A stretch of DNA of 64,000 nt from positions 124,001 to 188,000 of the forward strand of contig NZ_JAZGJQ010000001.1 of NCBI RefSeq assembly GCF_036408855.1. Reading direction: 5' to 3'. Made by a program: the position numbers and the translations under genes. Below the pieces are notes generated by a model. The model did not search any database. It was not told the DNA's origin and worked only from the letters and a program-made list of their open reading frames with translations. This document shows, in pieces, positions 33,017-42,188 of the stretch (position 1 is its first letter; each line of letters begins with the position of its first letter). This stretch comes from Olsenella_K absiana (GTDB lineage: Bacteria; Actinomycetota; Coriobacteriia; Coriobacteriales; Atopobiaceae).

Positions 33017-34291
33017 ATGCCCACGATGGACGACTACCTCGACTGGCGCGGCGACCTCTCCTTCGACGAGCGCCCGCTGAACGAGGTCGACAACCTCATC
33101 CTCTCGACCATCGCCTACCTCGACCTCGGCGGGATCGTGCCGGGCCCCGGCGGGGGCTCCGTGGCGCTCGGGGCGGCCTTGGGCGAGCTCCTCAGGCGCG
33201 CCGGCGGCGACCTCTCGCCCTACGTGCGCTCGATCGCGCGCATCGAGCCCCCCACGGTCGAGCGGATCGCGAGGTCGCGGCGGTTTTCGCACCTCTCCGC
33301 CCACGACTACGTGGCGCGCTCCGACGACGCGAGCTCCCTGCAGTTCGCCGCCCTGCAGGTGGACGTCGGGCGCGACGAGACCTACGTCGCGTACCGCGGC
33401 ACCGACGGCTCGCTCGACGGCTGGCGCGAGAACTTCATGATCTCCTACGAGGTGACGGAGGCGCAGAGGATGGCGGCCTCCTACCTCGAGGACGCCCTCG
33501 CGGCCCCGGGCGCCGCCGGCCGGCGGCTCTTCGTGGGCGGCCACTCCAAGGGCGGCAACCTCGCCGCCTATGCCGTCGCCGCCTGCCCGGTGGGGCTTCT
33601 CGGAAGGATTGAGCGCGCCTTCAGCAACGACGGGCCGGGCCTGCCCCGCGAGGTCGTGCCGGCAGGCCCCCGCGAGGTCCTCGGCGAGCGCTTCGTCAGG
33701 ATCCAGCCCGCCTACAGCGTGGTCGGCCAGATCTTCGACCGCGTGGGGGAGCCGCGCACCTACGTCAGGAGCACCGCCTTCGGCGTGCTCCAGCACGACC
33801 CCACGACCTGGGAGGTGATGGGGGACGGCTTCGTGCGCGCCGACGGCCTCGACGTAGAGGCGGCGGCCTCCGACGAGACGCTGAACCGTTGGATCCAGGC
33901 GCGCGACCTCCCGACGCGCAGGAGCGTGACCAAGGAGCTCTTCGACGTCCTCGGCGCGGGAGGCGCCCAGGAGCTCGACGAGATCGCCTCCTCGCCGCAG
34001 GGCATCCAGAGGGTGCTCGTCTCCATGGGTTCCATGGACGAGGAGACCAAGGAGGTCATGCGCGAGCTCGTGAACGGCATGCTCGCCAGCACCATGGCGG
34101 CGCGCAGGGAGAACGCGACGCAGGCCGCCGCGGCCATCGTGAAGGTGGCGCGCAGCACGCTGGGGTCCTACCTCAGGCCGAGGACCGCTTCCGAGACCGA
34201 CGATACGAGCGAGATCACGAGCGAGGCCACGAGCGCGGAGCCGAACGAGGCCAGCACCACCCCGGACCCGAAGAGGCCGAGCGCGAGATAG
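33017..34291 (+). CDS. DUF2974 (Mbeg1-like) lipase-fold protein
   Basis: Predicted 424-residue cytoplasmic protein of the DUF2974 family, an alpha/beta-hydrolase fold related to lipases. It shows the family N-terminus (MDDYLDWRGDLSF, NEVDNLILSTIAYLD), the VAYRGTDGSLDGWRENF strand and the nucleophile elbow GHSKGGNLAAY. The C-terminal 40 residues are Ser/Thr/Glu-rich. The native substrate is unknown for the family. GGAAGG lies nine bases before the ATG; the longer open frame upstream crosses a strong terminator and is not used. Its last 124 bases overlap a convergent gene. Confidence 0.88.
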   Translation: MPTMDDYLDWRGDLSFDERPLNEVDNLILSTIAYLDLGGIVPGPGGGSVALGAALGELLRRAGGDLSPYVRSIARIEPPTVERIARSRRFSHLSAHDYVARSDDASSLQFAALQVDVGRDETYVAYRGTDGSLDGWRENFMISYEVTEAQRMAASYLEDALAAPGAAGRRLFVGGHSKGGNLAAYAVAACPVGLLGRIERAFSNDGPGLPREVVPAGPREVLGERFVRIQPAYSVVGQIFDRVGEPRTYVRSTAFGVLQHDPTTWEVMGDGFVRADGLDVEAAASDETLNRWIQARDLPTRRSVTKELFDVLGAGGAQELDEIASSPQGIQRVLVSMGSMDEETKEVMRELVNGMLASTMAARRENATQAAAAIVKVARSTLGSYLRPRTASETDDTSEITSEATSAEPNEASTTPDPKRPSAR

Positions 34292-34527
34292 CTCGCGAGC
34301 TCGAGAGCGAGGGCGTTGACCACGAAGTGGAACAGGCCAAGCGTGAGCACCGTCAGAGGCAGGGCGAAGAGCCTCATGACCGGCCGCACGAAGGAGTTCA
34401 CGAAGGCGAGCACGGCCGCGAGCACGAGCAGGCCCCCCGAGCCACCGACGACGGCGACCCCCGGCACGATGGCCACGGCGACGGCGACCGCGACGGCCGT
34501 CGCGAGCCAGAGCCCCACTGCTCTCAT
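34168..34527 (-). CDS. Small membrane protein of the phage-holin-like superfamily IV (DUF360)
   Basis: Predicted 119-residue protein with four hydrophobic helices and the family motif NSFVRPVMRLFALPLTVLTLGLF. Despite the family name, chromosomal members are not tied to phage and their function is unknown. The first 79 residues are free of other genes, but the C-terminal 124 bases overlap the DUF2974 gene tail to tail. The overlap falls in the low-complexity tail of that gene, which suggests that the holin-like frame is the constrained one there. Confidence 0.8.
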   Translation of the reverse strand: MRAVGLWLATAVAVAVAVAIVPGVAVVGGSGGLLVLAAVLAFVNSFVRPVMRLFALPLTVLTLGLFHFVVNALALELASYLALGLFGSGVVLASFGSALVASLVISLVSSVSEAVLGLR

Positions 34528-34654
34528 GCGAGCCTCCCATCCAAGGACGATCAGGTGTTCCGTATCCTACCCCCCGGAGGGGCGCCCCGTCGGCGTCCAC
34601 AAAAGAACTGCAACTCGTCGGGCTGCCCCCAGACGTCCTTCTCCGCCACGCGGC

Positions 34655-34672
34655 ACTTTAATGCGCTAAAGT
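34655..34672. promoter_or_regulatory. Inverted repeat ACTTTA-N6-TAAAGT before the YerC-like gene
   Basis: The two 6-bp arms (34655-34660 and 34667-34672) lie 29 bases ahead of the start codon, in the expected promoter. They are a candidate autoregulatory site for the TrpR-like protein. Confidence 0.5.
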
Positions 34673-34700
34673 ATCAGGGTCCCGAACGGAGGTGCACGCG

Positions 34701-35063
34701 ATGCCCAAGGATGACATGCCCCAAGGCGCCGAGGTGAGCAGGCTCCTCGACGCGCTCTGCCTGCTCGAGTCTGCGGACGAGGCCCGCGCGCTCCTGCTGG
34801 ACCTCTGCACCACGCGCGAGATCGCCGACCTGGCGCAGCGCCTCGAGATGGCGCGCCTGCTCAGCGAGGGCGCCTCCTACCTCAGCGTCTCGAGGCGCAC
34901 CGGCGCGAGCTCGACCACGGTGAGCCGCGTGTCCAAGTGCCTGAACAACGGCGCCGGGGGCTACCGCCTCGTCCTCGCGCGCCTCGCGGGCGAGCACGGC
35001 GCCACGGGGGGAGAAGGACCTGCGGCAGGCGAGGCCGCGCCGCCGGCGTCGCAGGGCGAGTGA
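34701..35063 (+). CDS. YerC/YecD-family TrpR-like DNA-binding protein
   Basis: Predicted 120-residue protein with the YerC fold: a helical N-terminal part (LLDALCLLESADEARALLLDLCTTREIADLAQRLEMARLL) followed by a TrpR-type helix-turn-helix (SYLSVSRRTGASSTTVSRVSKCL). A Gly/Ala-rich tail of about 20 residues is added. Family members are DNA-binding regulators; targets are not known here. The ATG at 34701 is preferred over a GTG nine bases upstream because GGAGG is spaced six to eight bases before it. It lies 134 bases upstream of addB on the same strand. Confidence 0.85.
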   Translation: MPKDDMPQGAEVSRLLDALCLLESADEARALLLDLCTTREIADLAQRLEMARLLSEGASYLSVSRRTGASSTTVSRVSKCLNNGAGGYRLVLARLAGEHGATGGEGPAAGEAAPPASQGE

Positions 35064-35197
35064 GGGGGCCGGGTCCGGTGGGCGGCGGTCGCCGCGGTCG
35101 GCCGTGACGCGGGTGGCACCGTCGCCAGCGGGGCGCGGCTGCGCCCATTCTTGTCCCGGCGGTGGGGTAGCATGTCCCCCACGAGGAGAGGGGAAGC

Positions 35198-38100
35198 ATG
35201 ACACTCCACATCATCCAGACCAGCGACTACGGCATCGTGCCCGCGCCCTGCGCGCGGGTCCTCCGGGAGGCCGTCGCCTCGACGGGGGCCGCGGCGCTCC
35301 TTGCGCCCTCGCTCGGCCAGGCGCTCGACATGCAGCGCGCGCTCGCGGACGAGGAGGGCCTCGCGCTCGGCGTCACGTGCACCACGCCGGGCCTGTGGGC
35401 CAAGGAGCGCTGGGGCGTCTGGGGCGACGGCTCCGCGATCGTCTCCGCGCAGGAGCGCTACGTCCTTCTGCGCCTCGTGGTGGCCGACGCCTCCGAGGGG
35501 GACCTCGCCGGGCTCCCCGCCACCCCCGGCCTCGTCAAGACGCTCGCGCGCCTCGCCGCCTCCTCGCTGCCGTGGCTCCCGCTCGCCAAAGACGGCCGCG
35601 TCGACGACGCCGACCCGCGCGCCGCCGGGCTCGGACGGGGCGAGAGGGCCGTGCTCTCGCTGCTCGGCGCCTACCGCGGCGCCCTGCGCGAGCGCGGCCG
35701 CGTCGAGGCCAGCGAGGCGATGGTGCGCCTCCCGGAGGCGCTCGAGGAGGCCGGCGCCGCGGCCGTCCCCGTCGTCCTCAACGGGGTCGCCCCCGCCTCC
35801 GCGGCGGAGCGCGCCCTGGCGGTGGGCCTGGCGGCCGCCGCCCCCGTGTGCTGGGTCGTGCCGGTCGACGCCGGCCCGGCGTCTGACGTCTCGCGCGACC
35901 TCGTCGCCACGCTTCGCTCCGAGGCCGGCGCCGCGGGAGTCGAGGTGGCGTGCGAGGAACCCCTCGGCGGGACGGGCGCGCCCGCCAGCGGAGACGAGCT
36001 CTCGCGCCTGCGCGCGTCCCTGTTCCGCGCCGACGTCGCTCCCGTGGAGCCGCAGGGGCAGGTGAGGTGCGCGCTCGCGCTGGGCCCGCTCGCCGAGGCG
36101 GAGCTCGTCTGCCAGGAGGTCACGGGGCTCGTCGCCGAGGGCTGCGCGGACGTCGTCGTCGCCTGCCCCGACCCCGCGAGGACGTGGGACGCCCTCGCGC
36201 CCAAGCTCGCCGCCCGCGGCCTTCTCGCCGAGGGCTCCGTCCAAAGGCGGGTGGGAGACCTCCCCGCGACGAGGGCCTTCCTCGGCTTCGCCGCGCAGGT
36301 GGCCCAGCTCCAGGAGCTCGCCTGCTCCTGGCCGGAGGACGAGCAGGGCGAGGAGGGCCCGGTGCCCGCCCTCGGCGACATGTCGTGGTGGCCGCCCCGG
36401 GCGCTCACCGACTTCCTTCTCTCCGACGCGTCCGGGGTCGCCAGGGAGCGCGCCTACGCGCTCGACCTGAAGTGGCGCGGCAACCGCATGCTCTCGCCCG
36501 CGCAGGTCCTCGCCCAGCTCCAGAGGCGCGCCTCCACCTCCGACGAGGTCGCCCGCGCCACGGCGGCCCTGCTCAGGGGCCGCCTGTCGACCGCCGCCCT
36601 CGAGCTCGAGCGCGGCGTCCGCGCGCGGCTCGAGGCCAGGCGCGCGCTCGACCCCGACGAGGTCGCCCGCGCCGGCGCCGCCCCCTCGCGGGAGGCCGGC
36701 GAGGGGTGCGAGGAGGGCCTCCTCTCGGCGGCGGACTGCCTCGCGCGCGTGCGCGAGGCGGCCGGCGAGCTCGCCTCGGCCGGCCTCACCTGCTCGCCCA
36801 AGGCGGGCTCCGGCGCCCGCCGCACGACCCTCGCGACCCTGGTCGGCCTCGTCGGCGAGCTCCTCTCCGACGAGGCGGCCCCCTCGCGGCTCAAGCTCGG
36901 GGGCGGGGCCGCCGGCCCCGCGGCTCCGGGGCTCCCCCGCGTGCGGGTCTGCTCCGTGAGGGAGGCGGCGGCCCTCGCGCCCCGCTCCGTGGACGCCCTC
37001 GTCGTCTCCGGCCTCACCTCGGCCGCCTGGCCCCTCGCCCCGGCCGACGACGCCATCGTCGCGCTCGCCTCAAAGCTCGGCCTGGACGCGGAGACCGACC
37101 CGCTGAGGGTCGCCCGCCGCGACTTCGCGGCCCTCGTCGCCGCGCCCTCGCGTGCGCTGGTGCTCGAGCGCGCGGCCAACGACGCCGCGTCGCACCCCAC
37201 CTACCCGGCGGTCGTGCTGACGGAGTGCCTTGCCTGCTACGGGCTCGGCCCCGAGGACGAGCCGGCGGAGGGTTCGCCCCTCCGCGCGCGGAGGCTGGGC
37301 GAGGGGCGCCCGGGCGCGCTGCTCGCGGCCTCGGGCCGCGCCCCCGGGGTCGAGGGCAGCGAGCTGCCCGGCGAGCCCGGGACCATCGGGGAGGCCTCGC
37401 GCGACATGATCCTCGTGCCCAGGAACGCGGAGACCGGCCTCGCGGCGCTCTCCGCCTCGCAGATCGAGTCCTACCTCGAGTGCCCGTACAAGTGGTTCGC
37501 CCTGCGCCGGCTCGGGCTGGGCGACAACGACGCGACCTTCTCCAACGTGCAGGCGGGCACCTTCGCCCACCGCGTCCTCGAGGTGAGCCACCGCGAGCTG
37601 CTCGCGCGCGCCGCAGTCGCGGAGGGGCTCGCGGACGAGGCGGCAATCGAGGAGGACGGCCTCGAGGGCGCGCTCGCGGACGTGGGCTTCGTCGCCTCGG
37701 CGCGCGTGGCGCCGGAGCGGCTCGACCTCGCGCACCGTCTGGTCGACGAGGAGTTCGACCGCCACCTGTGCCACCAGCGCATGCGCGCGACGACCCTGCG
37801 CTCGCAGTCCCTCGTGCCGCACACCGCCACCGAGGGCCTGAGGCTCGACCGGCTCCGCGGCGAGCTCGAGTCCGTCATGGACTTCGAGGCCACGAGGCTC
37901 GAGGGCTTCTCGCCCCGCCACTTCGAGCTGCGCTTCGGAGGCAGGAGCGCGCGGTCGGCCCACGTCACCTACGCGGGCATCGACTTCGTGGGGAGCGTCG
38001 ACCGCGTGGACGTGGACGCGCACGGCCGGGCGGTGGTCATCGACTACAAGCACAAGCGCGCCCCCGGCTTCTCGCGCGAGTACGACGCCTTCCCGGAGGG

Positions 38101-38497
38101 GGCGCCCGCCGAGGCCGCCGCCCTCGCGCTGCCCCGCCGCGTGCAGTCGCTCATATACGCGCAGGTGGTGCGCCGCCTCATGCCGGAGCTCAAGGTGGTG
38201 GGCGCCGTCTACCTCTCGACCTCCGGGGCGGGGGCGGCCGACCACGAGATCGCCGGCGCCCTCGACGCCAACGCCGTCGAGCAGGTCATGGGCGCCGCCC
38301 CCTCCGAGCGCCGCGCCCAGCACCTCGTGTGCGGCGCCCCCGGCACCATCGGCTTCGAGGAGCTCCTCGACGCGTGCGAGGACCGCGTCGCCGACGCGGT
38401 CGGGCGCATGCTCGCCGGCGAGATCCCGGCCGAGCCGCGCGACAAGGCGGCGTGCTCGTGGTGCCCCGTCACGGACTGCCCGAGGAGGATCCGCTGA
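35198..38497 (+). CDS. addB: AddB-like subunit of the AddAB recombination helicase-nuclease
   Basis: Predicted 1099-residue partner of AddA in processing double-strand breaks for recombination. The N-terminal two thirds resemble an inactivated helicase core, as in AddB. The C-terminal nuclease begins SQIESYLECPYKWFALRRL, with the first iron-sulfur cysteine, and continues with the RecB-type catalytic region VDRVDVDAHGRAVVIDYKHK. The cluster is completed by the CSWCPVTDC cysteines at the very end. Length and order match actinobacterial PD-(D/E)XK family proteins. GAGGGG precedes the ATG, and the stop overlaps addA by one base. Confidence 0.9.
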   Translation: MTLHIIQTSDYGIVPAPCARVLREAVASTGAAALLAPSLGQALDMQRALADEEGLALGVTCTTPGLWAKERWGVWGDGSAIVSAQERYVLLRLVVADASEGDLAGLPATPGLVKTLARLAASSLPWLPLAKDGRVDDADPRAAGLGRGERAVLSLLGAYRGALRERGRVEASEAMVRLPEALEEAGAAAVPVVLNGVAPASAAERALAVGLAAAAPVCWVVPVDAGPASDVSRDLVATLRSEAGAAGVEVACEEPLGGTGAPASGDELSRLRASLFRADVAPVEPQGQVRCALALGPLAEAELVCQEVTGLVAEGCADVVVACPDPARTWDALAPKLAARGLLAEGSVQRRVGDLPATRAFLGFAAQVAQLQELACSWPEDEQGEEGPVPALGDMSWWPPRALTDFLLSDASGVARERAYALDLKWRGNRMLSPAQVLAQLQRRASTSDEVARATAALLRGRLSTAALELERGVRARLEARRALDPDEVARAGAAPSREAGEGCEEGLLSAADCLARVREAAGELASAGLTCSPKAGSGARRTTLATLVGLVGELLSDEAAPSRLKLGGGAAGPAAPGLPRVRVCSVREAAALAPRSVDALVVSGLTSAAWPLAPADDAIVALASKLGLDAETDPLRVARRDFAALVAAPSRALVLERAANDAASHPTYPAVVLTECLACYGLGPEDEPAEGSPLRARRLGEGRPGALLAASGRAPGVEGSELPGEPGTIGEASRDMILVPRNAETGLAALSASQIESYLECPYKWFALRRLGLGDNDATFSNVQAGTFAHRVLEVSHRELLARAAVAEGLADEAAIEEDGLEGALADVGFVASARVAPERLDLAHRLVDEEFDRHLCHQRMRATTLRSQSLVPHTATEGLRLDRLRGELESVMDFEATRLEGFSPRHFELRFGGRSARSAHVTYAGIDFVGSVDRVDVDAHGRAVVIDYKHKRAPGFSREYDAFPEGAPAEAAALALPRRVQSLIYAQVVRRLMPELKVVGAVYLSTSGAGAADHEIAGALDANAVEQVMGAAPSERRAQHLVCGAPGTIGFEELLDACEDRVADAVGRMLAGEIPAEPRDKAACSWCPVTDCPRRIR

Positions 38498-41400
38498 TGC
38501 CGAGAAAGCTCACCCCAGACCAGGCCCGCATCGTCCGCACCCTCGACCGGCCGCTCTTCGTGGCGGCGGGCGCGGGCTCGGGAAAGTCCTCCACGCTCGC
38601 GGAACGGGTGGCCTTCGCGCTCTCGCCCGGCTCCGGCGAGGGGGGCAGGCCCTACCTGTCGGGCCTCGACGAGGTCCTCGTCATCACCTTCACCCACGCG
38701 GCGGCGGAGGAGATAAAGGAGAAGATCCGCGCGCGCCTGCGCGAGGCCGGGCTCGAGGAGCAGGCGCTCGCCGTCGACTCGGCCTGGATCAGCACGATCC
38801 ACGGGATGTGCTCGCGCATCCTGCGCGCCCACGCCTTCGAGCTGGGGCTCGACCCCGCCTTCGTGGTTCTCGACGAGTCGGTCGCGGGCGAGCTGCTCGA
38901 GGGGGCCACGGAGGGGGTGCTCGCCGAGATCCGCGAGGAGGGCTCCTACCCCGAGCTGAGGGCGGAGTTCGACCTCAGGGGCAGGGCGGGTGAAGACGGC
39001 CCCTCGACCGTCTTCGGAATGGTCGCGCGCCTGCGCGACGCGGCCGCCTCGGCCCTGGAGGGCTTCGACTCGATCGAGTTCCCGGGCGAGGCCCCCGACC
39101 TCACGGGCGAGCTGCGCGCGCTCTCGGAGCAGGTCGGGCGGGCGCTCGTGCTGGGCAGGGCCTGCAAGGCCTTCGGCAGCAAGACGGGCGCCAAGGAGGA
39201 GGCCGCCCTGGTCGCCTCCGAGGCCGCCCTCGAGGGCTTTCTCGCCGCGCCGCCCGGCGCGCGGGACGCCCGCCTCGCCCGCGAGACGCTGTCCGGGGTC
39301 GCCCGGCCCAACGGCAACGCCTACCGCAAGGCGGACATGCGCGAGGTGGGCGCGGAGCTCAGGGCGGCCTGGGAGGACGCGAGCCTCGCCTGCGCCTTCG
39401 CCACCGCAGGTCCCCTCGCCCGCGACGTGGTCGAGATCGCCCGCGCCGTGGACGAGCGCTACGCGCGCGCGAAGCGCGCGGTGGGCGGCCTGGACAACGA
39501 CGACCTTCTCGCCCTCACGCTGCGGGCCTTCCACGACCACCCCGACGTCGCGCGCGAGATGGGGAGGCGCTTCCGCCTCGTGATGGTCGACGAGTTCCAG
39601 GACACCAACGCCCAGCAGGTGCGCATGATCGAGCTCATGAGCGGCCGCGACGCCTGCCACCTCGTGACCGTGGGCGACGCCCAGCAGTCCATCTACCGCT
39701 TCCGCGCGGCCGACGTGAGCGTCTTCCGCGAGAGGGGCGCCGCGCTCGGGGAGGGCTCGACCGTGCGCCTCAGCAAGAACTTCCGCAGCCACGCCGACGT
39801 GCTCTCCTTCGTGGACCGCGTCCTCGGAGGCGGCCTCATCCCGGGCTTCATGAGCCTCGAGCCCTGCGAAGCGCGCCCGGACGGCTACGCGGCCCAGGGC
39901 GAGCCGCGTATCGACGTGGAGCTGGTCAGCGCCTCCGGCAAGGGCGTCGACGCGCAGGCGCGCTCCGCGGTCATGGCGAAGGCCGTCGCCGACCGCATCC
40001 GCTCCTACGTGGAGGCCGGCGTCTCGCCGGACGACTGCGTGCTCCTGCTCGGCCGCATGGCGCGCGTCGGCCTCTACCTCGACGCGCTCCGCGAGCGCGG
40101 GCTCGACTGCGTCGTGACGGGCGGCTCGACCTTCTCCGACACCGAGGAGGTGGCCTGCGTCGCCGCCCTGCTCCACCTGCTCGCCTGCCCGCGCGACACG
40201 GCCTCGGGGCTCTTCCCGGTGCTCACGGGCGACATGTTCCGCCTCGACGCAGACGACCTGTGCGCCCTTACCACGACCTCGCGCGAGGGGGCGGGTGGGC
40301 TCGACAAGCGCCCGCTCGACGAGGGGCTCGCGACGCTCGAGCTCCTGCCGGGCGTCCGCCCGAGCCAGCGGCTCCTGAGGGCGCGCGAGGTGCTCCTGCG
40401 GGCGGTCTCGCGCCTCGGGAGCTGGGGTGTAGGGGAGGTCCTTCTCGCCTGCGTGCGCGAGTCCGGCTGGATCGCGCGGCTGGAGGCGGCCGGCGCCGAC
40501 GGCGTCGCCAAGGCGGCGAACGTGCTGGCGGCCATCCGCTACGCCGACGAGCTGGCCTCCGCGCGCGGGGTCGGCGTGGCCAGGGCGTCGCGCGAGTTCG
40601 ACCTGTGGCTCGAGAGCGCGAAGGTGGGGCCGGCGTCGCTGGTGGGCGGAGGCGCGGGCGCGGTGAGGGTCATGACCGTGCACGCCTCCAAGGGCCTGGA
40701 GTTCCCCCTCGTGGCCGTCGCCGAGTGCTGGGGCTCGGAGGGCTCGTCGGGCGTGGCGGGCGTCACCTGCGAGAACCGTGCTGGGCGGGTGCTGGCGACG
40801 ATGGTGCCGCCCGGCGTCACCGCCTCCGATCTCGCCGTCGTCCCCGCGGACGCCTCCGAGTGCGCCAGCGTCTCGGACTGGGCGAGGCTCATCTGCTTCG
40901 AGTCGCGCGAGGGCGACCAGGACGAGCTCGCCCGCCTCCTCTACGTGGCCATCACCCGGGCGCGCGAGGCCTGCGTCCTGGGCCTGCCGGTCAGGGTGGG
41001 GTCGAAGGGCCAGCTCAAGACCAGGCTCGCGGCCGGCGTCGTGGACGCCCTCTTCGACGGGGCGCTGCCCCCCTCGGGACTCAGCCGCTGCGACTACGGT
41101 GGCTCCGAGCCGGCGCGCGTGCGCCACGTGGCGCTGAGCGCGCCGGAGGGCGCGGGCGGCCTCGAGGTCGACTGCGCGGGCGCCTGGGACCCCGACCGCT
41201 ACGTGGAGGAGGGCGAGAAGGGCGCGGAGTTTGACCTCATCGACGAGGCGACCGGAGACGGCCTCGCCCTCGCGCGCAGGCGGGCGCGGCGCCTCGGCGC
41301 GCGCAGGGGCACCTTCAGCTACTCGTCGCTCAGGGCCCTCGGCGCCCCCGTGCCCCCGGTGCTTGCGGTCGAGCTGGTGGACCCCGGCGCGGGCGCACGG

Positions 41401-42072
41401 CCGCAGGCGGTCGCGGGGGAGCCCGCCGCCGAGCGGTGCCGCCGGCCGGCCGCGGACCGCGCGCAGGTGCGCGACGGGCTCGCGCCCGAGGGCGCAGACG
41501 ACGCGACCGGGAGGCCCGAGACCCTCGACGCCGACCGCGCGACCAGCCTGGGCACGGCCTTCCACGCGCTCGCCCAGGCCATGGTCGAGTGCGCAGGCGA
41601 GGTCGGCCCAGAGCGCGTCCGCGCCCAGGAGCGCCTCCAGGGGCTCACGCGCGCGCAGTGTGCTCGGCTCGAGGCGGCGCTCGCGCGCTGGGCGGGCTCC
41701 GACGTCCGCGCCGAGGCGCTCTCGTGGGACGTCGTGCGCGCCGAGGTCCCCTTCTTCGTGCGGGTGCCCGGCGCCGAGCAGGGCGAGTTCGTCGAGGGGG
41801 CCATCGACCTCCTGTGCTCGGACGGCGCGGGGCGCAGGGCGCTCGTCGTCGACTACAAGACCGGCGACGCCGACCTCACGGACCAGGAGGCGTGGGAGCG
41901 CCACGAGATGCAGGCGAGCCTCTACGCAGGCGTCCTCGCCGAGCTCGGCTTCGAGGACGTGACCTGCGCCTTCGTGTGCGTGGAGCGGGAGTGCGCGGAC
42001 GGCGGGCCGCTCGTGTGCCGCTACGCCCCCAGGCGTCCGGGGCCGCGTCGACCGCTTGTGCAGGGGGCGTGA
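38497..42072 (+). CDS. addA: AddA-like UvrD-family helicase-nuclease
   Basis: Predicted 1191-residue ATP-dependent helicase with a C-terminal nuclease; with AddB it resects double-strand breaks. Helicase motifs are complete: motif I AAGAGSGKSSTLAERV, Ia ITFTHAAAEEIK, II VDEFQDTN, III VGDAQQSIYRFRAA, V TVHASKGLEFP and VI LLYVAITRARE. The C-terminal RecB-like nuclease has GTAFHALAQ, EGAIDLLC and VVDYKTGD. The start shares a base with the addB stop (TGATG); a longer frame upstream is a shadow. A Pro/Ala/Arg-rich stretch around 41390-41520 links helicase and nuclease. Confidence 0.95.
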   Translation: MPRKLTPDQARIVRTLDRPLFVAAGAGSGKSSTLAERVAFALSPGSGEGGRPYLSGLDEVLVITFTHAAAEEIKEKIRARLREAGLEEQALAVDSAWISTIHGMCSRILRAHAFELGLDPAFVVLDESVAGELLEGATEGVLAEIREEGSYPELRAEFDLRGRAGEDGPSTVFGMVARLRDAAASALEGFDSIEFPGEAPDLTGELRALSEQVGRALVLGRACKAFGSKTGAKEEAALVASEAALEGFLAAPPGARDARLARETLSGVARPNGNAYRKADMREVGAELRAAWEDASLACAFATAGPLARDVVEIARAVDERYARAKRAVGGLDNDDLLALTLRAFHDHPDVAREMGRRFRLVMVDEFQDTNAQQVRMIELMSGRDACHLVTVGDAQQSIYRFRAADVSVFRERGAALGEGSTVRLSKNFRSHADVLSFVDRVLGGGLIPGFMSLEPCEARPDGYAAQGEPRIDVELVSASGKGVDAQARSAVMAKAVADRIRSYVEAGVSPDDCVLLLGRMARVGLYLDALRERGLDCVVTGGSTFSDTEEVACVAALLHLLACPRDTASGLFPVLTGDMFRLDADDLCALTTTSREGAGGLDKRPLDEGLATLELLPGVRPSQRLLRAREVLLRAVSRLGSWGVGEVLLACVRESGWIARLEAAGADGVAKAANVLAAIRYADELASARGVGVARASREFDLWLESAKVGPASLVGGGAGAVRVMTVHASKGLEFPLVAVAECWGSEGSSGVAGVTCENRAGRVLATMVPPGVTASDLAVVPADASECASVSDWARLICFESREGDQDELARLLYVAITRAREACVLGLPVRVGSKGQLKTRLAAGVVDALFDGALPPSGLSRCDYGGSEPARVRHVALSAPEGAGGLEVDCAGAWDPDRYVEEGEKGAEFDLIDEATGDGLALARRRARRLGARRGTFSYSSLRALGAPVPPVLAVELVDPGAGARPQAVAGEPAAERCRRPAADRAQVRDGLAPEGADDATGRPETLDADRATSLGTAFHALAQAMVECAGEVGPERVRAQERLQGLTRAQCARLEAALARWAGSDVRAEALSWDVVRAEVPFFVRVPGAEQGEFVEGAIDLLCSDGAGRRALVVDYKTGDADLTDQEAWERHEMQASLYAGVLAELGFEDVTCAFVCVERECADGGPLVCRYAPRRPGPRRPLVQGA

Positions 42073-42088
42073 TGTAGTACAGGTGTTC

Positions 42089-42117
42089 TTGTAAGGGCGC
42101 GTCCGCTCGGCTATCCT
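42089..42117 (+). promoter_or_regulatory. Promoter of dnaE
   Basis: TTGTAA (42089-42094) and TATCCT (42112-42117) are separated by exactly 17 bases. A 14-bp palindrome GGCCCCTAGGGGCC (42127-42140) follows at the expected transcript start and may act as an operator or leader hairpin. Confidence 0.65.
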
Positions 42118-42188
42118 AGGGACCCCGGCCCCTAGGGGCCGACGGTCTAGGGAGGGGTGCCCGACGGGGCGTCCGGGAGGCAGGCCAC

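Noticed and set aside
34168..34527. Prophage remnant suggested by the holin-like protein
   Set aside because: No other phage gene is near; the DUF360 family is chromosomal in many bacteria.
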